Origin: Pseudomonadota bacterium
GTDB lineage: Bacteria; Pseudomonadota; Alphaproteobacteria; Rhizobiales; Rhizobiaceae
Length of the DNA: 5,852 nucleotides
Direction of reading: 5' to 3'
Assembly: GCA_023393575.1 (NCBI GenBank)
Contig: JAEWKX010000150.1
Span: 1-5,852 of the forward strand
The notes under the pieces: model-generated
Told to the model about the DNA's origin: nothing
Databases searched by the model: none
What the model saw: the letters and a program-made list of their open reading frames with translations, nothing else
In this document: in pieces, positions 1 through 5,241 of the stretch
Layout: each line of letters opens with the position of its first letter
Position numbering within the stretch: position 1 is the stretch's first letter
Translations under genes and position numbers: made by a program

Positions 1-2046
1 GATCGTCACGCGCCGGTTTTCCTGCTCGGCGCCCTCGGTCCTGATCTTCAGGTACCGCTCCGCATAGCCCTGGGTCGTCAGGTTCTCCGGCGGAATCCCG
101 AAGGCGTCGGCCAGGACAACGGCCACCGATTCCGCACGCTCGTCCGAGAGGATGAGATTGCTCTCGTCCGAACCCACGGCGTCGGTATGCCCTTCGATCA
201 GGAACGTCTCCGCCGGGTTGTCTTCGAGGATCTTGTTCATGGCTTCCGCCACCTTGCGCAGCGACGTCGCCTGGTTCATCGGGATTTCCGCGCTTCCCGT
301 GGCGAACTTGATCGTGTCGAGGTCGATCCTCCGCGCCTTGTCGCGGATACGGGCCGAATATTTCACCTCGTCGATCGAGTAGACACGCTCCACGCGTTCC
401 ACCGGCGGCTGTTCCATGAACTCGTAGTAGTCCCGGTCGGGATCGCTGGACGTGTCGATGATGTACTCGCTGACCGGTACCGTCAGGCGCATCGGCGGCA
501 GGTCGCGGCCGGGGTCACGCCATACATACTCCTCCTCCTCGTAGAGTGCGGGAGCGTAGTAGAGGACATATTCCTCGCCATCGATGATGCGCGACCGTTG
601 CACGACGACGCCGTAGCTGTTGCGGATCGTCACGACCTGGACGCCGCCGGGACGCTCGACCACCTCGCGGTATCGCTCGCCGGGCAGCCGCTCGTAATAG
701 ACCTCGCCGCCATCGCGGTAGAAGCGGCGGGAATCGTCATGGCGCACGATCGTCCGGTCGTCGATGGAGATGATCACGCGAAGATCGTCATCATCGCGGC
801 CACGGCGATCGCGGTCACGGCGGCGGTCGCCGTGCCGATACTCCCAGCCTTCGATGCGCCGGAATTCCGGCCGGCCCTCGATGCGTTCGCCTTCGACGGA
901 GGTGGCGGCGCGAAGCTCCACCGCCCCCCGTTCCTGCAGCGGTGCCTGCGCTTCCGCATCAGAGGTCGGAGCGGCAACCGGCTCGGCCGGCTGCGCCGGT
1001 GCCGGGGCCTGTGCATCGGCAGCCGGGGCTTCGGTCGTGGTCGTGGTCGTTGTGGTGGTTACGGCCTCCTTCTGGCTGTCGAGGATGGCAGCGCCATTCT
1101 CGACCGGCAATACCACTGTCTCGCCCTCTTCCGCGGAAGACGGATCCTCGGCCAGCTGCTGCGCGCGTTCGACCTGTTCGGGCGTCGTGGCGACCGCAGG
1201 TTCCGCGGTCTGGCCGGCCGGATCACCAGCGGGCACGGCAGCTGCATCGCCATCGGTCGCAGCATCGTCGGCCGCCGCAGGCGCTTCGCCGGTGGCAGGC
1301 GCCTCGGTGGTTGGCGCCTCGGTGGTTGGCGCCTCGGTGGTTGGAGTCGTGGCGTCGGCCGGTTGCTCCTCGCCCGGCGCCTGTTCGGCGGACGGCTCCT
1401 TGGCCGGAGCCTCTTCGGCGGGCGCAGCATCCGAGGCGGGCGCTTCTTCCGCGTTCGGAGCAGGTTCGGCGGGAGCCTCTTCCGCGGAAGAGGGTTCGCT
1501 TGCCCCAGGCGCGGTTTCCGGCGCAGTTTCAGGCGCAGTTTCTTGGGCCGGAGCCTCCTGGGCCGGCTGCTCGTTTTCGGGTGTCGCGTCCTCGGTCGGA
1601 GCTTCCTGCGTCTGGCTCTCGGCAGGTACTTCCGGCTCCGGCTCTGGGGCCGCCTCCGGTTCAGGCTCCGGCTCCGGCGCGGCTTCGGGTTCGGGCGCGG
1701 CTTCAGGCTCCGGTTCGGGCGCGGGTGCAGCCTCAGGCTCAGGCTCGGGTTCCGGCTGAACCTCCGCGGGCGCCTGCTGCTGAACCTCCGGCGCCGGCTC
1801 GGGTGCCTCCTCGGCCGGCGGTTCCTCCGCCGGAGCCTCTTCGGCAGGCGCTTCCTCCTGCTGCTCTCCTTCCTCCGGCGCAGCGCCCGGCGGCAGGATC
1901 AGCCGCTCCTGTACCCTGATGACGTCATCCTGGACGCCTGTATTGAGTGGCGCCTTCAGCAGCACGGCGCCGGCTGGCTGCACCATCAGCGGCAGCGACA
2001 CGAGCGGCGCTGCGACACTGGCGAACAGTCTTGATCTGATGGACAT
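1..2046 (-). CDS. OmpA-family peptidoglycan-binding envelope protein with long acidic Pro/Ala/Glu linker (3' end cut off by window edge)
   Basis: The minus strand is open for 682 codons from an ATG at 2046-2044, and the stop lies beyond the left edge. A strong ribosome-binding site, GAGGAG at 2058-2053, sits six bases before the ATG and fixes the start. Residues 1-27 look like a Sec signal peptide (basic start, hydrophobic core, AGA cleavage site). Residues about 50-369 are low-complexity Pro/Ala/Glu/Thr sequence with [12 protein letters not shown] and TEAPT repeats and a nine-threonine run at 330-338. Residues 403-421 are an Arg/Asp-rich patch, followed by a Tyr/Arg-rich section of no family I can name. 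An OmpA C-terminal domain begins near residue 574 and contains GHTDAVG, then NLILSDERA. Asp622 and Arg637 are spaced like the Asp/Arg pair that binds diaminopimelate in peptidoglycan in known OmpA domains. Probably only a short tail is missing. There is no lipobox cysteine and no obvious beta-barrel, so the N-terminal part may be a flexible periplasmic spacer. Rhizobia carry similar proteins; the exact role is unknown. Confidence 0.93.
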   Translation of the reverse strand, partial: MSIRSRLFASVAAPLVSLPLMVQPAGAVLLKAPLNTGVQDDVIRVQERLILPPGAAPEEGEQQEEAPAEEAPAEEPPAEEAPEPAPEVQQQAPAEVQPEPEPEPEAAPAPEPEPEAAPEPEAAPEPEPEPEAAPEPEPEVPAESQTQEAPTEDATPENEQPAQEAPAQETAPETAPETAPGASEPSSAEEAPAEPAPNAEEAPASDAAPAEEAPAKEPSAEQAPGEEQPADATTPTTEAPTTEAPTTEAPATGEAPAAADDAATDGDAAAVPAGDPAGQTAEPAVATTPEQVERAQQLAEDPSSAEEGETVVLPVENGAAILDSQKEAVTTTTTTTTTEAPAADAQAPAPAQPAEPVAAPTSDAEAQAPLQERGAVELRAATSVEGERIEGRPEFRRIEGWEYRHGDRRRDRDRRGRDDDDLRVIISIDDRTIVRHDDSRRFYRDGGEVYYERLPGERYREVVERPGGVQVVTIRNSYGVVVQRSRIIDGEEYVLYYAPALYEEEEYVWRDPGRDLPPMRLTVPVSEYIIDTSSDPDRDYYEFMEQPPVERVERVYSIDEVKYSARIRDKARRIDLDTIKFATGSAEIPMNQATSLRKVAEAMNKILEDNPAETFLIEGHTDAVGSDESNLILSDERAESVAVVLADAFGIPPENLTTQGYAERYLKIRTEGAEQENRRVTI
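1299..1343 (-). repeat. Three perfect 15-bp tandem repeats encoding TEAPT units
   Basis: The plus-strand unit GCGCCTCGGTGGTTG occurs three times head to tail (1299-1313, 1314-1328, 1329-1343) with no mismatch. On the coding (minus) strand this gives three TEAPT units in the linker of the OmpA-family protein. Identity at the nucleotide level, including third codon positions, suggests recent duplication by slippage rather than only protein-level selection. The unit is a multiple of three, so copy-number change keeps the frame. Confidence 0.9.
1476..1493. repeat. 18-bp perfect palindrome, with a 14-bp core copy at 1127-1140
   Basis: CCTCTTCCGCGGAAGAGG at 1476-1493 is its own reverse complement. 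The inner 14 bases, TCTTCCGCGGAAGA, recur at 1127-1140, also as a perfect palindrome. Both copies lie in the OmpA-family gene and encode the same peptide, PSSAEE, with the same codons. The simplest explanation is a duplicated coding segment whose codons happen to be palindromic; a protein-binding role is possible but unsupported. Confidence 0.7.
1508..1543 (-). repeat. Three near-identical 12-bp tandem repeats encoding PETA-type units
   Basis: Three 12-bp units (1508-1519, 1520-1531, 1532-1543), of the form GGCGCAGTTTCA with one or two base differences between copies, encode successive ETAP units in the linker of the OmpA-family protein. The unit length keeps the reading frame. Confidence 0.75.
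1630..1755 (-). repeat. Degenerate Pro-Glu repeat array (EPEPEAAP type)
   Basis: This stretch encodes residues 98-139 of the OmpA-family protein, made of alternating Pro-Glu dipeptides broken by Ala-Ala-Pro. The DNA is a degenerate array of GGCTCC/GGCTCA/GGTTCG hexamers on the plus strand, and synonymous codons vary between copies, so it looks older than the 15-bp repeats at 1299-1343. Alternating Pro-Glu chains tend to be stiff and extended, which fits a spacer across the periplasm (inference). Confidence 0.8.
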
Positions 2047-2084
2047 CGATTTCTCCTCGACTTGGGATTTCGTCCCTTCTTGAC

Positions 2085-2126
2085 GCGTCCTTGTGCCGGA
2101 CGCCGAGCGCAACAGCGCGGGCGCTC
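2085..2126 (-). other. Two adjacent perfect 6-bp inverted repeats upstream of the OmpA-family gene
   Basis: GCGTCC (2085-2090) pairs with GGACGC (2098-2103) around a 7-base loop, and GAGCGC (2105-2110) pairs with GCGCTC (2121-2126) around a 10-base loop. They lie about 40-80 bases before the ATG of the minus-strand gene, so they could form hairpins in its mRNA leader or act as protein sites on DNA. No U-run follows either, so they are not typical terminators. In GC-rich DNA short repeats like these can arise by chance. Confidence 0.35.
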
Positions 2127-2245
2127 AACGGTACTCCGGGCGATTGGTTCCGCCGAGACTGCAGCCGCGGGGCTGAACCTTCGCTGAATGGCCTCCGTCG
2201 TCGGAATGCACGGGACCTCGCCGCAACTGCCGCGACCTGCACGTA

Positions 2246-2261
2246 AAATGCCGTTGCATTT
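2246..2261. promoter_or_regulatory. 16-bp perfect dyad, possible operator for the ABC importer
   Basis: AAATGC (2246-2251) and GCATTT (2256-2261) are perfect inverted repeats around a 4-base centre. The dyad lies about 110 bases before the start codon of the binding protein, in one of the few AT-rich patches of the intergenic region, and overlaps the candidate -35 element at 2254-2259. A repressor or activator of the transporter could bind here. I do not recognise the regulator. Confidence 0.35.
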
Positions 2262-2282
2262 CGCCGTGAGCCGGTATCTAAA
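2254..2282 (+). promoter_or_regulatory. Candidate promoter for the ABC importer operon
   Basis: TTGCAT (2254-2259) and TCTAAA (2277-2282) are 17 bases apart and resemble weak -35 and -10 elements of the housekeeping sigma factor. They match the enteric consensus at about 3 and 4 of 6 positions. Transcription would start near 2290 and give a leader of about 80 bases. This is the best pair I can see upstream of 2370, but it is weak. Confidence 0.3.
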
Positions 2283-2369
2283 AAAGCATGGTCGAGCCCC
2301 GGCTCCGGCCCTCCGGCATGGACAGGATAAGATCAACAGCCGTGCCGGCCGCCAACAGAGAGGATCAAC

Positions 2370-3140
2370 ATGCGTATCGCCAAACATTTCCTTGCTGCCG
2401 CCTCGCTCGCAGCACTTGCCCTTTTCGCCGGCTCCGCCTCGGCTCAGGAAAAGATCGTCATCGCCTCGGAAGGCGCCTACCCGCCCTTCAACAGCCTGGA
2501 GACCGACGGGACGCTGACCGGCTTCGACATCGATATCGCCCGGGCTCTCTGCGAGGAAATGAAGGTCGAATGCGAACTCGTCACGAACGACTGGGACGGC
2601 ATGATTCCGGCGCTCCAGGCGAAGAAGTTCGACGCCATCATCGCGTCCATGTCGATCACGCCCGAACGGCTGGAACAGGTCGACTTCTCCAAGAAGTACT
2701 ACAACACCGGACCGGCCATCGCCGTGCCGAAAGACACCGAGATTACCGCCGTCAAGGAACTGGCAGGCAAGACCCTCGGCGCGCAGACGTCCACCACCCA
2801 CCCAAACTATGCCGAAAAGCACATGCCGGACTCCGAGCTCAAGCTCTATCCGACTGCCGACGAATACAAGCTCGACATCCAGAACGGCCGCATCGACGCC
2901 GTGATCGATGACGTGGTCGTTCTGTCGGAATGGGTGAAGTCGGAAGACGGCGCCTGCTGCAAGATCCTGACGCCCTTGCCCGTCGACATCGAGATCAACG
3001 GTGAGGGTGCCGGCATCGCCGTCCGCAAGGGCGATCCGCTGGCCGACAAGTTCACCGCCGCGATCGCCGCCATCCGTGAAAGCGGCAAATACAAGGAAAT
3101 CAACGACAAGTATTTCGATTTCGACGTTTATGGCGAATAA
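2370..3140 (+). CDS. Periplasmic substrate-binding protein of a polar amino-acid ABC importer (HisJ/ArgT/OccT family)
   Basis: This 256-residue protein captures a polar amino acid in the periplasm and delivers it to the permeases encoded just downstream. GAGAGGA at 2358-2364, five bases before the ATG, supports the start. Residues 1-25 are a signal peptide ending in SASA before QEK. The mature part lines up from memory with the lysine/arginine/ornithine- and histidine-binding proteins along its whole length: YPPFNS near 37, GFDIDIA at 51, WDGMIP at 75, SITPER at 95 and a YFDFDVYGE end. Ligand residues appear conserved: Tyr37, Ser93, Ser95, Arg100 (alpha-carboxylate), Thr143 and Asp181 (alpha-amino group). 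The Asp that contacts the side chain in the enteric proteins is Glu34 here, as I recall for opine-binding relatives. Cys61 and Cys68 match the family disulfide. An extra Cys196-Cys197 pair is unusual. A basic amino acid or related compound is the likely ligand (inference). Confidence 0.95.
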   Translation: MRIAKHFLAAASLAALALFAGSASAQEKIVIASEGAYPPFNSLETDGTLTGFDIDIARALCEEMKVECELVTNDWDGMIPALQAKKFDAIIASMSITPERLEQVDFSKKYYNTGPAIAVPKDTEITAVKELAGKTLGAQTSTTHPNYAEKHMPDSELKLYPTADEYKLDIQNGRIDAVIDDVVVLSEWVKSEDGACCKILTPLPVDIEINGEGAGIAVRKGDPLADKFTAAIAAIRESGKYKEINDKYFDFDVYGE

Positions 3141-3161
3141 GCCGTCGATGTGACCGATGAT

Positions 3162-3199
3162 ATCGGCGGATGGGTTGCCCTTCCGCCGATTTTCTTTTT
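3162..3199 (+). terminator. Intercistronic rho-independent terminator or attenuator
   Basis: ATCGGCGGA (3162-3170) pairs perfectly with TCCGCCGAT (3182-3190) as a 9-bp GC-rich stem with an 11-base loop, followed by TTTCTTTTT (3191-3199). It starts 21 bases after the stop codon of the binding protein and ends about 50 bases before the first permease. A partial terminator here would leave the permeases at lower expression than the binding protein, a common arrangement in binding-protein-dependent importers. The hairpin could also protect the 3' end of the first message. Confidence 0.82.
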
Positions 3200-3250
3200 A
3201 AAACGGATGCACGATAACAAGCGGCGAAGCCGCAGGGGGAAAGCAGTTTG

Positions 3251-4033
3251 ATGAGCGGATGGTTCTCCGCCCTCGCCACGGCGCTCGATCCGCTCTGCGG
3301 GCCGATCGGCATCTTCACGCTCCTGGGCGGCGACGGCCTCGTCAGTTGCGGCGCCGGTGGCTGGGGCGACGAGATCGCCTTCGGCGTCAAGGTGACGATC
3401 ACGCTCGCGCTCGCCACGCTGCCCGTCGGCCTGATCCTGGGATTCCTGATCGCCCTGGCCGCCCAGTCCGAAGACAAGCTTCTGCGTGCTGCGGTCGGTA
3501 TCTACACAACGATCTTCCGCGGTCTTCCCGAACTGCTGACGCTCTTCATCGTCTATTACGGCATGCAGCTTCTCATCCAGTCCGTCCTTGCGGCGATGGG
3601 CATCGAGCAGCAGATCGAGATCAACGCCTTCCTTGCCGGCATGATCGCCCTGGCCGTCGTCTTCTCGTCCTACGCGTCCGAAGTGTTGCTCTCCGCGTTC
3701 CGCGCCATCCCCAAGGGGCAGTATGAGGCGGGTGACGCACTCGGGCTGCGCCGTTCGCGCACCATGGTGCTGGTGATCCTTCCGCAGCTCATCCGGATCG
3801 CGCTGCCCGGGCTGGGCAACCTCTGGATGATCCTGCTCAAGGACACGTCCTATGTCTCGATCATCGGGCTGGCCGACATCGTCCGCCAGACAAGTGTCGC
3901 CGCCCGCGTCAGCAAGGAGGCCTTCTTCTTCTATTTCCTGGCCTGCCTCCTGTATCTCGCGCTCGCCATCCTCTCTTCCGTGGGCCTGAGTTTCATCGAG
4001 CGCTGGTCGCGCCGCGGGGAGGTTCGCCGATGA
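3251..4033 (+). CDS. ABC transporter permease, HisQ/OccQ type (polar amino-acid uptake)
   Basis: One of two inner-membrane permease subunits forming the channel of the importer. From the ATG the protein has 260 residues. A TTG directly before it (3248) is a possible alternative start: AGGGGGA at 3234-3240 is 10 bases from the ATG and 7 from the TTG. The core matches HisQ from memory: YTTIFRGLPEL near 85, AMGIEQQIEI near 115, and the EAA loop starting YEAGDALGL at 158 and ending in ILPQ near 176-179, which docks on the ATPase. Hydrophobic stretches near 45-70, 91-109, 127-147 and 225-247 are membrane helices. Compared with HisQ, the protein has about 36 additional N-terminal residues with Cys16 and Cys33 before the first family helix. 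The stop overlaps the start of the next permease by four bases (ATGA), which implies translational coupling. Confidence 0.94.
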   Translation: MSGWFSALATALDPLCGPIGIFTLLGGDGLVSCGAGGWGDEIAFGVKVTITLALATLPVGLILGFLIALAAQSEDKLLRAAVGIYTTIFRGLPELLTLFIVYYGMQLLIQSVLAAMGIEQQIEINAFLAGMIALAVVFSSYASEVLLSAFRAIPKGQYEAGDALGLRRSRTMVLVILPQLIRIALPGLGNLWMILLKDTSYVSIIGLADIVRQTSVAARVSKEAFFFYFLACLLYLALAILSSVGLSFIERWSRRGEVRR

Positions 4034-4860
4034 CCTATGCGCGCGACCTGATCGCCCCGCGTCCGGCGCCCAGGATGGCACGGAAGCCGCTCGACGCCGC
4101 CCGCGTCACGGGCCTTCTCATCCTTGCCCTGTGGGGGGCGCTTGCGGTCGCCATTCTCCTTCTGGTGATCGGTGGCTGGGACGTCGCCAAGTTCGAACGC
4201 TATGGCCCCCGCTACCTCTCCGGTCTCTGGATTACCGTGTCGCTCGTAGGGATGGCCGTGGTGCTGGGGGCCGTCCTTTCGCTGCCCCTCGCCTTCGCAC
4301 GCATGTCCACGAACCGCATTCTCAGCGGCATCGCCTACGCCTATGTCTACGTGTTCCGCGGCACGCCTCTCCTCGCCCAGCTTTTCCTGATCTACTATGG
4401 CCTCGGCAGCTTCCGCCCTGAACTGCAGTCGGTCGGCCTGTGGTGGTTCTTCCGGGAAGCCTGGTACTGCGGCCTCCTTTCACTGACCCTCAACACCGCC
4501 GCCTATCAGGCGGAGATCCTGCGTGGCGCCATCGAGAGCGTGCCGCGCGGGCAGCACGAGGGCGCTGCGGCACTCGGTCTGTCGAAGAGCGTCGCCTTCC
4601 GCAAGATCATCCTGCCGCAGGCGCTGATCGTCGCGCTCAGGCCCTACGGCAACGAGATCATCCTCTTGATCAAGGGTTCGGCGGTCGTGGCCATCGTCAC
4701 CGTCTACGACCTGATGGGCGAGACCCGTTACGCCTTCTCGCGCACCTTCGACTACCAGACCTATCTCTGGGCGGCGATCTTCTATCTCGCCATCGTCGAG
4801 ACGCTGCGCCATGTCTGGGCCTGGCTGGAGGCACGCCTCACGCGCCACCTGAAGCGCTGA
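4030..4860 (+). CDS. ABC transporter permease, HisM/OccM type (polar amino-acid uptake)
   Basis: Second permease subunit, 276 residues, probably pairing with the upstream HisQ-type subunit. Its ATG lies within the ATGA overlap with the upstream stop. Matches to HisM remembered along the chain are YVFRGTPLLAQL near 107, LTLNTAAYQAEI near 152, GAIESVPRGQ near 166, and the EAA loop starting HEGAAALGL at 176 and ending in ILPQ at 194-197. The following RPYGNEIILLIKGSA matches the corresponding HisM segment. HisM itself would begin near residue 60; the extra N-terminus here has a basic, proline-rich start and an additional hydrophobic helix at about 27-49. That suggests one more membrane span than the minimal family fold. 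No ATPase gene follows, although these permeases require one. Confidence 0.94.
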   Translation: MTYARDLIAPRPAPRMARKPLDAARVTGLLILALWGALAVAILLLVIGGWDVAKFERYGPRYLSGLWITVSLVGMAVVLGAVLSLPLAFARMSTNRILSGIAYAYVYVFRGTPLLAQLFLIYYGLGSFRPELQSVGLWWFFREAWYCGLLSLTLNTAAYQAEILRGAIESVPRGQHEGAAALGLSKSVAFRKIILPQALIVALRPYGNEIILLIKGSAVVAIVTVYDLMGETRYAFSRTFDYQTYLWAAIFYLAIVETLRHVWAWLEARLTRHLKR

Positions 4861-4962
4861 GGGGCAAAGCTTCTAGGGCCGCAACCGCAAAGAATTCGTT
4901 AACCGCGCGATGTTCTCCTGTGGATGACGCGACTGCGTCGCCAACGATAGGCGGGAACGAAC
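4861..4962 (+). promoter_or_regulatory. Leader region of usg with overlapping alternative hairpins
   Basis: These 102 bp separate the HisM-type permease from usg. GACGC-GACT-GCGTC (4926-4939) and GCGAC-TGC-GTCGC (4929-4941) are two overlapping, mutually exclusive perfect stems about 20-35 bases before the usg start codon. Neither has a U-run. I see no convincing terminator for the transporter operon and no clear promoter, so usg could be read through from upstream or have its own start site. Confidence 0.4.
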
Positions 4963-5229
4963 ATGAACGCGGAAATGGAACTGATGCTGAAGGGCTACGG
5001 CCTGACGACGGCCCAGATCTTCTACCGCATGCCGGACCACCCGGCACTGCTGCAGAGCTATGTCTGGCAGAACTACGACCTGGCGCCCGACTTCCCGGAG
5101 ATGAAGGGCTTCCTGAAGTTCTGGCAGGAAAAACTCGACGGACCGCTGCACTCGGTCCGTTACGTTCACCGCAAGATGATCACCGCCAGCGAATGGCGGG
5201 CGCTTCAGGGCGAATTCATCCTGCATTGA
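4963..5229 (+). CDS. usg: Usg-family small protein
   Basis: This 88-residue protein resembles the Usg family (Pfam Usg), small soluble proteins common in alphaproteobacteria. The family was named from a gene just upstream of trpF in Caulobacter. Its biochemical role is not known to me. Recognisable features are ELMLKGYGLTTAQI and YRMPDHPALLQ in the N-terminal half, QNYDLAPDFPEM in the middle, then FLKFWQEKLDGPLHSVR and the ending GEFILH. The length is normal for the family. No signal peptide or membrane helix is visible. A modest ribosome-binding site, GGCGGGA at 4950-4956, lies six bases before the ATG. It lies 102 bp after the permease on the same strand and 10 bp from the stop of the convergent gene. 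No trp gene is present here, so the Caulobacter context is not kept. Confidence 0.88.
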   Translation: MNAEMELMLKGYGLTTAQIFYRMPDHPALLQSYVWQNYDLAPDFPEMKGFLKFWQEKLDGPLHSVRYVHRKMITASEWRALQGEFILH

Positions 5230-5241
5230 AGGCGGCGCCTT
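5229..5241. terminator. Small symmetric hairpin at the convergent junction of usg and the DUF2270 gene
   Basis: AAGGC (5229-5233) pairs with GCCTT (5237-5241) around GGC, and the two arms overlap the stop codons of both convergent genes. Because it is symmetric it could weakly serve both transcripts. The stem is only five base pairs and there is no U-run on either strand, so a real terminator function is doubtful. Confidence 0.2.

Larger units (their letters stand above)
2047..2369. promoter_or_regulatory. Divergent intergenic region between the OmpA-family gene and the ABC importer operon
   Basis: These 323 bp separate two divergent start codons and must carry the start signals of both transcription units. 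The left part, next to the OmpA-family gene, has two perfect inverted repeats (2085-2103 and 2105-2126). The right part has an AT-richer patch with a dyad and a candidate promoter near 2246-2282. Both genes have good ribosome-binding sites (2058-2053 on minus, 2358-2364 on plus). No clear -10/-35 pair stood out for the minus-strand gene. Open frames crossing this stretch look like neither genes nor known families. Confidence 0.75.

Noticed and set aside
1033..1059. GGTCGT trinucleotide-like repeat as a possible microsatellite
   Set aside because: It encodes the nine-threonine run in the OmpA-family linker and is a mix of ACC, ACA and ACG codons, so it is explained by the protein sequence. It is mentioned in that gene's entry.
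764..1919. Ser/Ala/Gly-rich and Pro/Arg-rich open frames on the plus strand and a basic one on the minus strand at 1059-1430
   Set aside because: These are further by-products of the same repetitive codons; they have no convincing start signals or family resemblance.
187..2034. A 615-codon open frame on the plus strand rich in Gly, Arg, Leu and Phe
   Set aside because: It lies antisense to the OmpA-family gene. The Pro, Ala and Glu codons of the linker (CCG, GCG, GAG) read in reverse as Arg, Gly and Leu codons without stops, which opens several frames. The translated protein looks like no known family, while the minus strand has a ribosome-binding site, signal peptide and OmpA domain.
2294..2305. 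GAGCC-CC-GGCTC inverted repeat in the leader of the importer operon
   Set aside because: The loop is only two bases and the stem five; in such GC-rich sequence this is expected by chance, and no U-run follows.
1925..2822. Minus-strand open frames crossing the intergenic region and the start of the binding protein
   Set aside because: They overlap clearly coding sequence on the other strand and show no domain or conserved motif.
3128..4081. A 317-codon minus-strand open frame opposite the HisQ-type permease
   Set aside because: It is Asp/Gln/Arg-rich, unlike any family I know, and mirrors the codons of a well-supported permease gene.
4899..4904. TTAACC upstream of usg as a possible CtrA binding site
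   Set aside because: Only one half-site is present; the bases seven positions upstream read CAAA instead of TTAA, so the full TTAA-N7-TTAA motif is missing.
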